A model generated the notes under the pieces. That model was not told where the DNA came from. It saw only the letters and a list, made by a program, of their open reading frames with translations, and searched no databases. This document shows, in pieces, positions 1 through 9,535 of a DNA stretch of 64,000 nucleotides. Each line of letters begins with the position of its first letter. Within the stretch, counting starts at the first letter, position 1. The translations under genes were made by a program, and so were the position numbers. The stretch covers positions 248,001-312,000 of the forward strand of contig CAVWMF010000006.1 of the NCBI GenBank assembly GCA_963756025.1, in the 5' to 3' direction. The DNA is from Bog-473 sp963756025. GTDB lineage: Bacteria > Actinomycetota > Acidimicrobiia > Acidimicrobiales > RAAP-2.

Positions 1-698
1 GACAGCATCGGCTTTCAGGCCGAGGGGCCCGACCCGCAGAACATCCGTCCCGGTCCCTCGTATCAGCTGGCGGCGGAACTGGCCCATGCGGGGGAGCATC
101 CCCGCATTTGCACGATCGCCACGGCGGTCGGCGATGACTCGACGCGGCTCGCAGCGGTGCACAACGCGTTCTCCAAACTCGGCATGGTGAGCTCGCATCT
201 CACGCTTTTTCCCATGCCCAATGTGCCCGACATGCGAGCCCATCTGCTGGCCCAGGATGTGATCTGGGTCTCGGGTGGGAGCACCGCCAACCTCCTCGCG
301 CTGTGGCGCCTGCACGGGCTCGACGTCATCCTCCGGGAGTGCTGGGAATCCGGCGTCGTCCTCAAGGGCGTCTCGGCCGGATCGCTGTGCTGGCACATCG
401 GGGGAACGACCGATTCCTTCGGGCCCGAGCTGCGCGTCATCACCAACGGTCTGGGGTTCTTGCCCTACAGCAACAGTCCGCACCACGACGCCGAGGTGCA
501 GAGGCGCCCGCTGATCCATCGCCTCATCGCCGAGGGCACCTTCCCGACGGGTACGCAACCGAGAACGGCACCGGGCTCGTCTTCTTCGGCACCGAACTCC
601 ACGAGGCCTTCACCGAAGTCGCCGGGAAGACGGCCTACGCACTCCGCCGCCGCGGAACCACCGTCGACGAAACGGCATTGCCCACGCGCTTGCTCTAA
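1..698 (+). CDS. Peptidase E-like (family S51) serine peptidase, 5'-truncated, one frameshift
   Basis: The reading frame is open from the first base, so the N-terminus lies outside the window. The protein shows GGSTANLLALW followed by GVSAGSLCWH (GVSAGS at 367-384), the nucleophile-elbow pattern of S51 peptidases, which cleave Asp-X dipeptides or related small peptides in the cytoplasm. Frame 1 breaks near 545 and the conserved tail DGYATENGTGLVFFGTELH continues in frame 3 to a TAA at 696-698, so one base appears to be missing there. An amidohydrolase gene follows after 11 bp. Family membership is fairly sure, the natural substrate is not. A cyanophycinase-like role is a less likely alternative given the compact length. 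Confidence 0.8.
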
Positions 699-709
699 GG
701 TCGGCCCTG

Positions 710-1917
710 GTGACACAACTCGGAGCCAGAACCGTCATGCTGCCGGACCCGGATCCCCGGGCCATCACCGTGCCCATCATCTCGGTGGACGACCATCTCA
801 TCGAGCCGCCCGACCTGTTCATCGACCGTCTCCCGGCGGCCCTCCAGGAGGGCGCCCCACGCATCGTCGAGGACGATGCCGGCAACCAGTCGTGGCTCTT
901 CGAGTCACGGCACTACCCGAACATCGGCCTCAACGCGGTGGTCGGCCGGCCGCGAGAACAGTGGAGCATGGAACCGGCCCGGTTCGACCAGATGCGCCCG
1001 GGCTGTTTCGACATCGACGAGCGGATCGCCGACATGGATCGGGCCGGCATCTGGGCCTCGCTCTGCTTCCCCTCCCTGGTCTCGGGATTCTGCGGCGCCG
1101 TCTACTCCCGGGCCGAGGACAAGGAGCTGGGCCTGGCCTGCCTCCGGGCCTTCAACGACTGGCACCACGAGGTCTGGGCGGCTCCGTACCCCGCCCGCAT
1201 CATTCCGCTCCAACTGCCCTGGCTGGCGGACGTCGAGATCGCCGTCGGCGAGATCGAAAGGAATGCGGCCCGGGGCTTCAGGGCAATGAGCTTTCCGGAA
1301 TTCCCGGCGCAACTGGGATTCCCCTCCATCTTCAGCGGCCATTGGGATCCACTTTTCGCCGCCTGCGAGGAGACGGGCACCGTCGTATGCCTCCACACCG
1401 GGTCCTCGTCCTGGGCCCCGCTGGCCTCTCCGGCGTCCGCCCTTCGAGCTCCTCCCCACGCTGTTTCCCGTCAACGCGCTGGTGGCCGCCGGAGAGTGGC
1501 TCTGGTCGGGCGTGCCCCTGCGCTTCCCCCGACTCTCCGTCGCCATGTCCGAGGGCGGGATCGGGTGGGTGCCGATGCTCATGGACCGGGTCGACTACGT
1601 GCTCCGCCACTCGGCCTCGGGCAGCGAGAGCACGGCGTGGCCGTCACCGTTGCGGCCGAGCGAGGTCCTCTCGAGGAACTTCTGGTTCTGCTCCATCGAC
1701 GACCCCTCCATGGTGCCCATGCGCCATGTGATCGGCATCGATCACATCATGGTGGAGAGCGACTATCCCCACGCCGACTCTTCGTGGCCCGACACCCAGG
1801 GCGTGCTCCTCACGACGTGGGGTGAGCTTCCCGACGACGAGCTCCGCGCGATCGCGGCAGGGAACGCGGCGAGGCCTGTTCCGTCATCCCCTGCCCGATC
1901 GCGACGACTGGCGCTGA
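710..1917 (+). CDS. Amidohydrolase-family metal-dependent hydrolase/decarboxylase, two frameshifts
   Basis: This TIM-barrel protein belongs to the amidohydrolase_2 group (ACMSD-like). It starts with SVDDHLIEPPDLF, has a metal/substrate His in CLHTGSSS, and ends with SEGGIGWVPM and the catalytic-Asp block ESDYPHADSSWPDTQ. It is one of three paralogues in the window (others at 22067 and 50447). The frame shifts near 1435 and again near 1873, where removal of one C gives NAARLFRHPLPDRDDWR and a TGA at 1915-1917. The start is taken as GTG 710; ATG 737 is possible. In catabolic clusters such proteins decarboxylate or hydrolyse ring-derived acids. That role is inferred, and the substrate is unknown. 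Confidence 0.8.
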
Positions 1918-1947
1918 CCGCGCTGCGCCGGCGTCCGGAGTGCGTCG

Positions 1948-2987
1948 CTACAGCCAGCTCCGCAAGTTTCTCGATCATCGCCACGGGATCGCCGCCGACC
2001 GGGGTGACGTTGAGGTGGGTCACGCCGGCCTCGGCGAAGGCGGCCAACCGTTCCTTGATGTAGCCCTCGGGGCCGCAGAGGGACATCGCCTCGAGCAGGT
2101 CCGCCGGCACCTTGGCCGCCGCCTCCTTCTTCTGGCCCGACAGGTACAGATCCTGGATCTCGGCCGCCTCTTTCTCGTAGCCGTAGCGGGAGGCCAGCGC
2201 GTTGTAGAAGTTCTTCCCCTTGGCGCCCATGCCCCCGATGTAGAGCGCCGCCCCGGCGCGCCCCATCTCACGGACGGACGCCACCTCGGACTCCTCGCCG
2301 ATGGCCAGCGTTCCCCCCGCGGCAATCTGGAGCTGGCCCCAGCGCAGGGTCGCGCCGCGCTGCCCCGGCGGCCAGGGACGGACCGAACACGTCCGGCGCC
2401 TTCTCGGGGACGAAGAACATCGGAAGCCAGCCGTCCGCCACCTCGGCCGTCATGGCCACGTTCTTCTCTCCGAGCGCGGCCACCCAGATCGGAATGCGTG
2501 CCCGCTCCGGATGGCCGATGATCTTGAGCGCCTTGCCGAGACCCGTCCCCTGACCTTCGGGCAAGGGGATGTGATACGCCGCACCATCGTGCACCAGCGG
2601 GGCTTCCCGGGCCCACACGGCGCGGCAGATCTCGATGATCTCGCGCGTGCGGGCCAGCGGGCGGTCATAGGGCACCCCGTGGAAGCCCTCGATCACCTGC
2701 GGCCCGGAGGCACCGAGGCCGAGCGCGCAGCGACCGCCGGACAGGGCGTCGATTCCCGCCGCCGTCATGGCGATCAGGGTCGGGGTGCGGGTGTAGATGG
2801 GCAGGATGGCCGCACCGATCTCCACCCGCTCGGTGCGCGCCGCCAGATAGCCCATCATGCTCGGCGCGTCGAAGCCGTAGGCCTCGGCCACCCACACCGT
2901 GTCGAGCCCGACCTTTTCCAACTCGGCGGTCTGACGGGCCGACTCGGCAAAGCCCCCCGCATAGCTCAACGGCATGGACAGCTTCAT
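1948..2987 (-). CDS. LLM-class F420-dependent oxidoreductase (Rv3520c-like), frameshifted
   Basis: This is a luciferase-like monooxygenase-fold flavin/F420 enzyme. The N-terminal barrel strand MKLSMPLSYAGGF, ILPIYTRTP, LGLGASGPQVIEGFHG and RTREIIEICRAVW are typical of the actinobacterial F420-dependent group that resembles mycobacterial Rv3520c (comparison from memory). The frame changes near 2362, after which ATLRWGQLQIAAGGTLAIGE continues through IGGMGAKGKNFYNAL. At the 3' end a further indel would give a TAG at 1948-1950. Without it the frame would run to 1763, deep into the convergent amidohydrolase gene. ATG 2987 has a good GGGAG ribosome site. Hydride transfer to or from a ketone or alkene intermediate is the inferred chemistry. 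Confidence 0.8.
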
Positions 2988-3063
2988 ATCGTGCTCCCTT
3001 CACTCGTCGCACCACGACCGGCAGGGACTGTAGCCACCTCGGCGACGCCGGCGGCTCCGGCGC

Positions 3064-4726
3064 TCAGCCCGGCGTCGTCCCGGCCAGGTGGTGTGCGGCG
3101 CGGGCCGCCAGCGCGACGAGCGTCAAGGTGGGCCCGTAGCCGCTCGCCGTGGGAAAGACCGAGGAGTCGGCGAGCACGAGGTTGTCCACCGTGTGCACCC
3201 GGCCCCAGCGGTCGACGACCGAGGTGCGCGGATCGTCGCCCATGCGCGCCGTCCCGATGACGTGGCGACTCTCGGGGACGAACGGCATCTGGACCGCCGA
3301 ATTCGGGCACGCCCGGCGACGAGGTGTGGATGGTCCAATCGGCGCCCATCTCCTCCAGCACCGACTGGAGGATCTTGCCGTAATGGCGCGATGCGGCCAG
3401 TTCGTGGCGACCCGGCTTGTAGGTGATCCGGGCCACCGGAAAGCCCCGGGCGTCGCGGATGGACGGGCTCAGATCGACGGTGTTGGTCGGGTACGGCAGA
3501 TCTTCACCCTGCATGATGAACACCCATATCTGCTCGCTCATGTTGGCGTCGCGCATGGCCCGGGCGTGACCGCTCCCCACGGCACGTGACGCGCCCCTCC
3601 GATGGGAAATCCACCCCCCGCATGCTCGACCAGCCCGCCGCGGATCCATGGGAGGTCGGCCGCGGCCGCGGCGGCACGCGCCGCGTCGTCCTGCACCATG
3701 TGGTCGTCGTGGACGTGGGTCACCGAGCGACCCTTGTGCGGATGGAGGCGAAGATCGCTGAAGTGCCCGACTTCGATGGTCTGGAAGTGCACCATGAGAT
3801 GGCGCCCCAGATCCGGGTGCTCGAGTCCCGACTGGAGCAGGAGCCGGGGCGTCTCGACCGCACCGCCGGCGACAATGACGACCTTGGCCTCCATGGTGCG
3901 CTCGACACCGTCGGGGCCGATGAAATCGACCCCGGTGGCACGCCGGCCTTCGATGCGGATACGCGAGACGTACGTCTCGGCCATCAGCTCCGCCCGGCCG
4001 GTGGCCATGGTCTTGGTCAAGAGAGCCACCGGGTCACCCTTGGCATGGATGGGGCAGCCGAAGAAGGCGCAGAAGCCGCAGTTGTTGCAGGCGGGCCGGC
4101 CGTCGTAGGCGATGCTGTTGGCCGCCGTCGGCGCCTCGTAGGGGTGCAGGCCGACCCGCTCGGCCGCGGCCGACGACAGGACGGCGCCGTACATGGGGGC
4201 ACCTGGCGGCATCGGGTACGGGCCCGAGCGCCACGCCGCAAAGGGGTTCGCCCCCGCCCGGCCCGACACGCCGATCGCCTTCTCGACCTCGGTGTAGAAG
4301 GGCTCGAGCTCGTCGTAGGTCAAGGGCCAATCCGCCACATGGGCGTCGTCCTGCGGGCCGTACGTGGACAGCAGCCTGAAATCCTCCTCCCGAAAGCGCG
4401 GCACCTTCCCGTCGGCGTGCGTCCCGCCACCACCCACCGTGGTCGGGATGGAGTTCACCTCGCCGACATGGGTGTGCTCACCCTCGTCCGTCGGAGCGAC
4501 GGAACGCCCGGGGCTCGATGAGGGGATCGGGACCCAGGAAGTGACGCACCATGAACTTGATCTCGTCGTTGGAGTAGTCCGATGCGGGCTTGGTCAGGTC
4601 GTCGGCATCGAGCAGGTGGTTGCGTCCCTTCTCCATGATCACCACCGACCACCCGGCGCGCGTGAGGACCTCGGCCGCCGTGGAGCCGCCCGGGCCCGAG
4701 CCGATGATGATGGCGTCGGTCGTCAT
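3064..4726 (-). CDS. GMC-family FAD-dependent oxidoreductase, three frameshifts
   Basis: The N-terminus carries the FAD dinucleotide motif IIIGSGPGGSTAAEVL and the C-terminus the GMC motif HVIGTARMGDDP with DSSVFPTASGYGPTLT, giving about 550 residues as in cholesterol oxidase and glucose or choline dehydrogenases. A Cys-rich segment, CNNCGFCAFFGCPIHAKGD, lies in the middle, as is common in membrane gluconate-type GMC dehydrogenases. Frameshifts lie near 4490, 3580 and 3292. Its ATG overlaps the stop of the upstream gene by 4 bp (ATGA), so the two are translationally coupled, and that gene encodes a subunit-3-like partner. Oxidation of an alcohol or sugar at the cell envelope is the inferred job. 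No export signal is obvious in this subunit. Confidence 0.82.
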
Positions 4727-5286
4727 GGCCCCGACACGTCCTGGTCGCTGTAGCCGCGTGGCTGCACGTCGCCGTCCCTTCCGAGGTAGGACCACCCGAT
4801 CCCGTCGCGATTCCCGCCGTACTCGGGAGCGCCGTACATCCCCTCGCAGCAGTGGCCGTACAGGAGGTCGCAGAATCCCTCGTCGGCCCGCAGCCGACGC
4901 CGTTGCTCCTCGCCGTCAACCGCCGCGAAGTCGTCGCCGAGTGCGGCCAACCCCCGGCGGTACTGCTCTTGCAGCCCGACGACCGGACCGTTGAATTCGC
5001 GCTCGGGGAGGCCGCGTGAGCCTTCGATGCGCATGCGCCAGGCCAACTCGTCCAATGCGCTCAAGGGATGGAAATGGGCGAAACCGGCCTCGCCGCCCAT
5101 GCGACCCGACGTCGGGCCGCCGGCCCAGATCCGCGGTGGATCGAACGTGAACGCCCCCAGCAGGATGTCGATGTAGTCCGCGACGCCCGCCTCCTCGGCG
5201 CCCGGTGCCCCGTCTTCGGAGGGGAGCATCTGCGCGCAGGCCGCGCGCAGGACGAGGTACTCGTGGTCGCTCAACCAGACGGGCAT
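4723..5286 (-). CDS. Gluconate 2-dehydrogenase subunit 3-like protein
   Basis: This is an intact 187-residue protein starting MPVWLSDHEYLVLRAACAQM. The pattern 'LSxxEyxvLraacxxmlPs', the GVADYIDILLG helix and the C-terminal GEEQRRRLRADEGFCDLLYGH region match the small subunit 3 of membrane gluconate 2-dehydrogenases, which accompanies a GMC flavoprotein. The GMC gene follows directly with a 4-bp overlap, so the pair very probably forms one enzyme. No twin-arginine or Sec signal is visible, although subunit 3 often carries one, so the start could be wrong or export may differ here. A 15-bp palindromic motif lies 35-49 bp upstream of the ATG (5321-5335) and is a likely operator. Confidence 0.75.
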   Translation of the reverse strand: MPVWLSDHEYLVLRAACAQMLPSEDGAPGAEEAGVADYIDILLGAFTFDPPRIWAGGPTSGRMGGEAGFAHFHPLSALDELAWRMRIEGSRGLPEREFNGPVVGLQEQYRRGLAALGDDFAAVDGEEQRRRLRADEGFCDLLYGHCCEGMYGAPEYGGNRDGIGWSYLGRDGDVQPRGYSDQDVSGP

Positions 5287-5319
5287 CGGGGCAACGGTAG
5301 CGTGCCCGGTCCCGGATTG

Positions 5320-5335
5320 CTGACACTGGCGTCAG
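5320..5335. promoter_or_regulatory. Candidate operator, TGACAC-N3-CGTCAG motif, copy 1
   Basis: CTGACACTGGCGTCAG is an inverted repeat with CTGAC/GTCAG arms and a 6-bp centre. It lies upstream of the subunit-3/GMC operon on the minus strand. Near-identical sites occur at 12031-12045 and 50402-50416. Twelve fixed positions recurring three times in 64 kb, always shortly upstream of a start codon, point to a shared transcription factor; which one is not known. Confidence 0.65.
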
Positions 5336-5346
5336 ATCCGGATCGG

Positions 5347-6856
5347 TCAGGTGATGCGGCCGTAGTACTCGGCATCGCCGAAGGTGAAGATGCCGCCGTC
5401 GGCCGCCACCAGCCAGTACCCGCCGGTGGCGAGGTCGGCCGCCATGCCGACCACGGGCGCCGCCAGTGCGTGACCGCCCATGGAACCGGCGAAGCTCGCC
5501 TGCCCGAAATCGAACACGCCACCGTCCGCCGCCTCGAACCGGTAGCCCTGGCCGTTGGGAAGTGCTTCCATCCCGACGATGGGCTGGACGAGGCGGAGGG
5601 CGCCGGTGCTCCCGAAGAAGGGAGCGTTGAAGCTGAAGATGCCGCCGTCGGCGGCCACCAGCCAGTACCCGCCGGTCACCGTGTCGGCCGCCATCCCGAC
5701 GATCGGCCGATTGAGCGCAATGCCACCCATGCTGCCGTAGAACGTGGCGTCGCCGAAGCTGAAGATGCCGCCGTCGGCCGCCACCAGCCAGTAGCCCCGG
5801 CCGTCGGGGGTCGGGGCCATCCCGACGATGGGTGCCACGAGGTGGAGGGCCCCCGTACTGCCGTAGAAGGACGCGTCGCCGAAGGTGAAGATGCCGCCGT
5901 CGGCGGCCACCAGCCAGTAGCCCCGGCCGTCAGGGGTGGCGGTGATCCCGACGATGGGCGAGTTGAGCGAGGCGCTCACGATCGACCCGTAGTCGGTGGC
6001 CGCGCCGAAGGCGCCGACGTCACCGTTCGACTCGGCCTCCCAATAGCCGAGGCCGTTCTCGAGGGTGGCGATGCCGATGATGTGCGGCGCCCCGACCACG
6101 GTGCCGACGACCTGATCCCAGCGTGAGCGTGATGCCGGCGGGTGGAGGCCCGCACGTCCCGACCAACTCGGCGGCCAGCGAACCGCCCGGGGCGCCGGTC
6201 GACGAGAATGCGGCGCCCATGGAGATGGTCGTCGGCACCCGAGCCACACGAAGTGAACTGGTGCAGGATGATGTCGCGGTGTCCCCAGCATGCCCCCGCC
6301 GACGGCGGAGGAGCAGTCCGAATTCGTCGTCTCGCCGTGGGCGCCGCCGTACCCGTCGGAGTACATCCAGTAGAAATCCGCCTCGAGCACCGACGTCAGC
6401 CCGCCGGCCCAGATCGAGCCACCCCAGGTCATCTGGCTTCCGCCCCCGAGCGACGTGGGGAAGCCGGGATCGCCACCGGCATCGGCTCCCTGTTGGGCCG
6501 CCGCGTTCAGCTGCGACGTCATGTAGCTGATGACGGGCAGGCCCCGGTCGATCCGTTCGTCGTTGATGACGATGAACGCCTGCTCGGTCACCGGGAGGCT
6601 CGAAAAGGCCGCCTCTGAGATGTTCAGCGGGCCGACGCCCTCCTGGGCCCGGGCCGCATCGATCGAAGTGAGGAAGTCCGCAGCTGCTGGGCGCGATGTT
6701 GCCCGGCGGGTTGTTCGGCGGGAGGATGCCCGCCGCCCCGGCCGGCAGCGAGAGCGCGGTGCCGATGAGGGTGGCGCACACGATCGCGGCAACCGCCAGC
6801 CCACCCAGTACGGGTGTCCGCGACCGCCGATCCCGGGTCCGTCCCATGTGGCCCAC
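5347..6856 (-). CDS. Secreted CAP-like domain protein with C-terminal 42-residue WLVAADGG repeats, several frameshifts
   Basis: The N-terminus is basic and followed by a hydrophobic stretch (VLGGLAVAAIVCATLIGTAL) ending LPAGAAG, a Sec signal peptide. Next comes a domain with VINDERIDRGLPVI and FYWMYSDGYGG, resembling a CAP/SCP extracellular module. The C-terminal half has about five repeats of roughly 42 residues with the core GYWLVAADGGIFTFG and FYGSTGA, probably blades of a beta-propeller; such repeats are common in secreted actinobacterial proteins. The frame changes near 6680, 6280, 6255 and 6120, so the middle is read from three frames. The start could also be the ATG at 6847. The function is unknown; cell-surface or extracellular binding is the best guess. 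Confidence 0.7.
5386..5921. repeat. Coding repeat array, 126-bp period
   Basis: Nearly identical 35-bp cores (GAAGATGCCGCCGTCGGC followed by CCACCAGCCAGTA) begin at 5386, 5635, 5761 and 5887, with a diverged copy near 5512. The spacing is 126 bp, equal to 42 codons, so these are the DNA of the protein repeats in the secreted CAP/propeller gene and not an independent element. Such arrays can cause assembly collapse. Confidence 0.85.
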
Positions 6857-7115
6857 ACGTCCTCTCGGGGACGCTGTGATGGGAGGTGATCACGGAAATG
6901 GTCGACGGTTCCATTCCGGCAACCCGGCTCACTCAAAGAGTCCCGTAGCTTTGCGTCCCCCCCTCGCGAGAGGTTTGCCTTTGTGGTCCAAAGTATGCCC
7001 GAGCGACCCGGCGAAAAGCACCAGGAACCAGCGAAAACGGGCTGCAGGCAACCGAACGGCAACCGTGGCCCGCCCCGTCGGGCCGGGCACCCCCGTGTCG
7101 GGGCGCCGCGCCGAC
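6857..7115. other. Intergenic region without recognisable gene
   Basis: These 259 bp separate two minus-strand genes. They hold the presumed promoter of the secreted CAP/repeat gene (transcribed leftwards) and the trailer of the acyl-CoA dehydrogenase gene. I see no conserved ORF, strong hairpin or RNA gene. Confidence 0.5.
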
Positions 7116-9300
7116 TCAGTGACCGGGTTCGGGGTCCCGTGGCTGGCCGAGCATCCGCTCGGCGATCACATTGCGCTGCACCTCGCTCGTCCCGCCCGCG
7201 ATGGTCAGGCAGCGGGTCGAGAGGAACCCTTCCTCCCATCGCTGCGCCTCACCGTCGAGGACGGCCCCGTCGGCTCCGTAGAGCGCCATGCCCATCTCCT
7301 GGACCCGTTGCTCATGCTCCACGCCCAGCAACTTGCGCACGCTGGCTCCGCTGCCCGGATCGACCCCCGACAGCGAGCGCAAGGTCGAACGGAGGCTCAA
7401 GAGGGCGAGGGACTGCGCCTCGGCCAACAGGTGCCCGAGCTCGGACAAGCGGATCGACGCGTTGTCCGCTCCTTGAGCGCGCCACGGTACGCAGCACCAG
7501 CTCGACGCCGTTGCCGAACGCGGCGCCCGAGGACATGGAGACGCGCTCGTTCGACAGCGTGGTCCGCCCGATGCGCCAACCGTCGCCCGGCTGACCGATC
7601 ACCGCGTCGTCGGGCACGAAGACATCGGTGAAGAACACCTCGTTGAACATGGCGGCGCCCGTGAGCTCGCGCAGGGGCCGGATGTCGATGCCCTCGGTGC
7701 GCATGTCGACGATGAAATAGGTGATGCCGGCGTGCTTGGCCGCGTCCGGGTCCGACCGGGCCAGGCAGATGCCGTAGTCCGCCTGCATGGCCAACGACGT
7801 CCACACCTTCTGGCCGTTGAGGATCCACCCGCCCTCGACCGACTCGGCCCGGGTGCTCAATGCGGCGAGGTCCGAACCGGCGCCGGGCTCGCTGAAGAGC
7901 TGGCACCACGCCATGGTTCCGAGGAGCGTGGGACGCACCCACCGCTCCTGCTGCTCCGCGGTGCCGTGGGCGATGATCGTCGGCAGCGCCCACGCGCCGA
8001 CGGCCAGGTTCGGTCGGAAGACACCCGCCGCCGCGAACTCCTCGTCGAGAACCAGTTGATCCAGCGGGTCCGCCGAGCGGCCCCACGGAGGCGGCCAGTG
8101 CGGCTGGAGCAGGCCGGTCTCGACCAGCGCCGCTCGCTGCGCCGCCCCTTCCTGTGCTGCCACCTGCTCCACCAAGGGCCGCAACTCGGCCCGGCGGGCT
8201 TCGGCCTCGGGCGGAAGATCGGCCGAGACGCTGCGACGGCTTCCCGCCAACGCGAGACGGGCCACGTTCTCCTCCAGGCTCTGGCCGCCGGCGAGAAGCT
8301 GGCGCGTGGCCATGGCCCGCTTCAGGTAGAAGTGGGCGTCGTGCTCCCAGGTGAAGCCGATGCCGCCGAGAATCTGCACGCATTGCTTGGCACAGTGCGC
8401 GACGGCATCGACGCTCAGTGCTCCGGCCACCTGCGCGCTCGAGCGCACGCTCCTCGTCGGCGCTGTCCCCGCTCCACGCCGCGGCGGCATCCCACGCCAC
8501 GGCCGCACACTGCTCGACGGCGACGAGCATGTCGGCCAGGGCGTGCTTGATCGCCTGGAACTGGCCGATCGGCCGGCCGAACTGCACGCGGACCTTGGCG
8601 TACTCCGAAGCCGTGTCGAGGCACCAGCGGGCCACGCCGGCTCCTTCGGCCGCCGCCAAGACGAGCGCCAGATTCGCGCACCTCGGCGGTGGTGACCCCG
8701 GGCAGCAACGCGTCGGCCGGGAGGGCGACGTCGGTGAAGATGGCCTGGCCCAGGCGCCGGGTGGCGTCGAGCGCCGGCAACGACGAAGTGTCGGCGTCGT
8801 GAGGATCGAGCAGGCACCAGCCTCCGTCGGCGAGTGGCGCCAGCAGGACCGCGGCCGTCGGCAATCCGAGCACCGGGCGCAACGTCCCGCCGGCCGAACC
8901 GCCCGCTCCGCTGCAGCGCCCCGGCGCCGAGCGACACGGCGGCCGGAGCCGAACCGTCCAGCAAGCCGGGCAGGTAGCGGGCCCGCTGCGCCGCACTCCC
9001 GTGGCGCGAGAGCACGGCCGCCACCAACACCGTGGGCAGGACCGGTCCGGGGAAGAGGGCGTAGCCGAGCTCTTCGAGCACGACGGCGAGCTCACTCAGC
9101 TCGAAGCCCTGGCCTCCGTCGGCCTCGGGCACGTGGAGTCCGAGCCAACCCTGGGCGACCATCTTCTCCCAGACCGGGGGGAGGTCATCGGACGTCGACT
9201 CGGCGGCCGCCCGGGACTCGCTGGCCGGGCAGTGGTTCTGCAGCCACCGTTGTGCGCTCTGACGCAGCGCCTCGTGTTCTTCGCTCACCGCTATCGGCAT
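7116..9300 (-). CDS. Fused double-domain acyl-CoA dehydrogenase (FadE), four frameshifts
   Basis: This is about 725 residues, twice the usual acyl-CoA dehydrogenase length. The N-terminal unit has PEADGGQGFELSELAVV and VRVQFGRPIGQFQAIKH, then ILGGIGFTWEHDAHFYLKRA. The C-terminal unit has CQLFSEPGAGSDLAAL, GGWILNGQKVWTSLA and the closing IAGGTSEVQRNVIAERMLG. Such fused or heteromeric FadE units act on bulky acyl-CoAs, for example the ChsE pairs of steroid degradation. The frame changes near 8905, 8670, 8440 and 7475. ATG 9300 sits immediately after the TAA of the ferredoxin gene with an overlapping GGAGGGG ribosome site, so it is the last gene of the P450/aldolase/ferredoxin operon. An FAD-linked alpha,beta-dehydrogenation is expected. 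Confidence 0.82.
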
Positions 9301-9535
9301 TTACCCCTCCGTCTCTCCGGGAACTATCGCAGCGCCGTCCCGCGACAGCGAGATGGCGCCGACTGGACAACCCTCGGCCGCAATGCGCAACCGTGTCTCG
9401 TCGGTGGCGGCGGGATCGAGGACGATCGCATGACCTGCGTCGGCGAGATCGAAGGTCCGCGGGGGCCCAGAACACGCAGTTCCCCGAGCCCATGCAGCGA
9501 CTCTCGTCGATCACGACCTCCAACGGCCCACTCAT
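9301..9535 (-). CDS. P450-type [3Fe-4S]/[4Fe-4S] ferredoxin, one frameshift
   Basis: This small protein of about 77 residues starts MSGPLEVVIDESRCMGSGNC and has a distal cluster ligand in AAEGCPVGAI. The spacing, with a missing second Cys in the first motif, is that of the single-cluster ferredoxins that serve bacterial cytochromes P450. The frame shifts near 9470, right after CVFWAP, and then reads TFDLADAGHAIVLDP to a TAA at 9301-9303. The ATG overlaps the stop of the upstream thiolase-fold gene (ATGA) and its own stop abuts the acyl-CoA dehydrogenase ATG. A P450 gene lies two genes upstream in the same operon, so it is the probable electron donor to that enzyme. Confidence 0.8.

Noticed and set aside
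157..1731. A single 524-codon ORF covering peptidase E and the amidohydrolase
   Set aside because: Only its first ~130 codons resemble a protein family; the rest is arginine/proline-rich out-of-frame translation created by the indel near 545.
1763..1947. Extension of the LLM protein into the convergent amidohydrolase gene
   Set aside because: The extension is Arg/Ser-rich and unlike the family end; a small indel gives a stop at 1948-1950.
5386..5921. Possible CRISPR-like or satellite repeat
   Set aside because: The copies are in frame with a 42-codon protein repeat and have no spacer-like variation.
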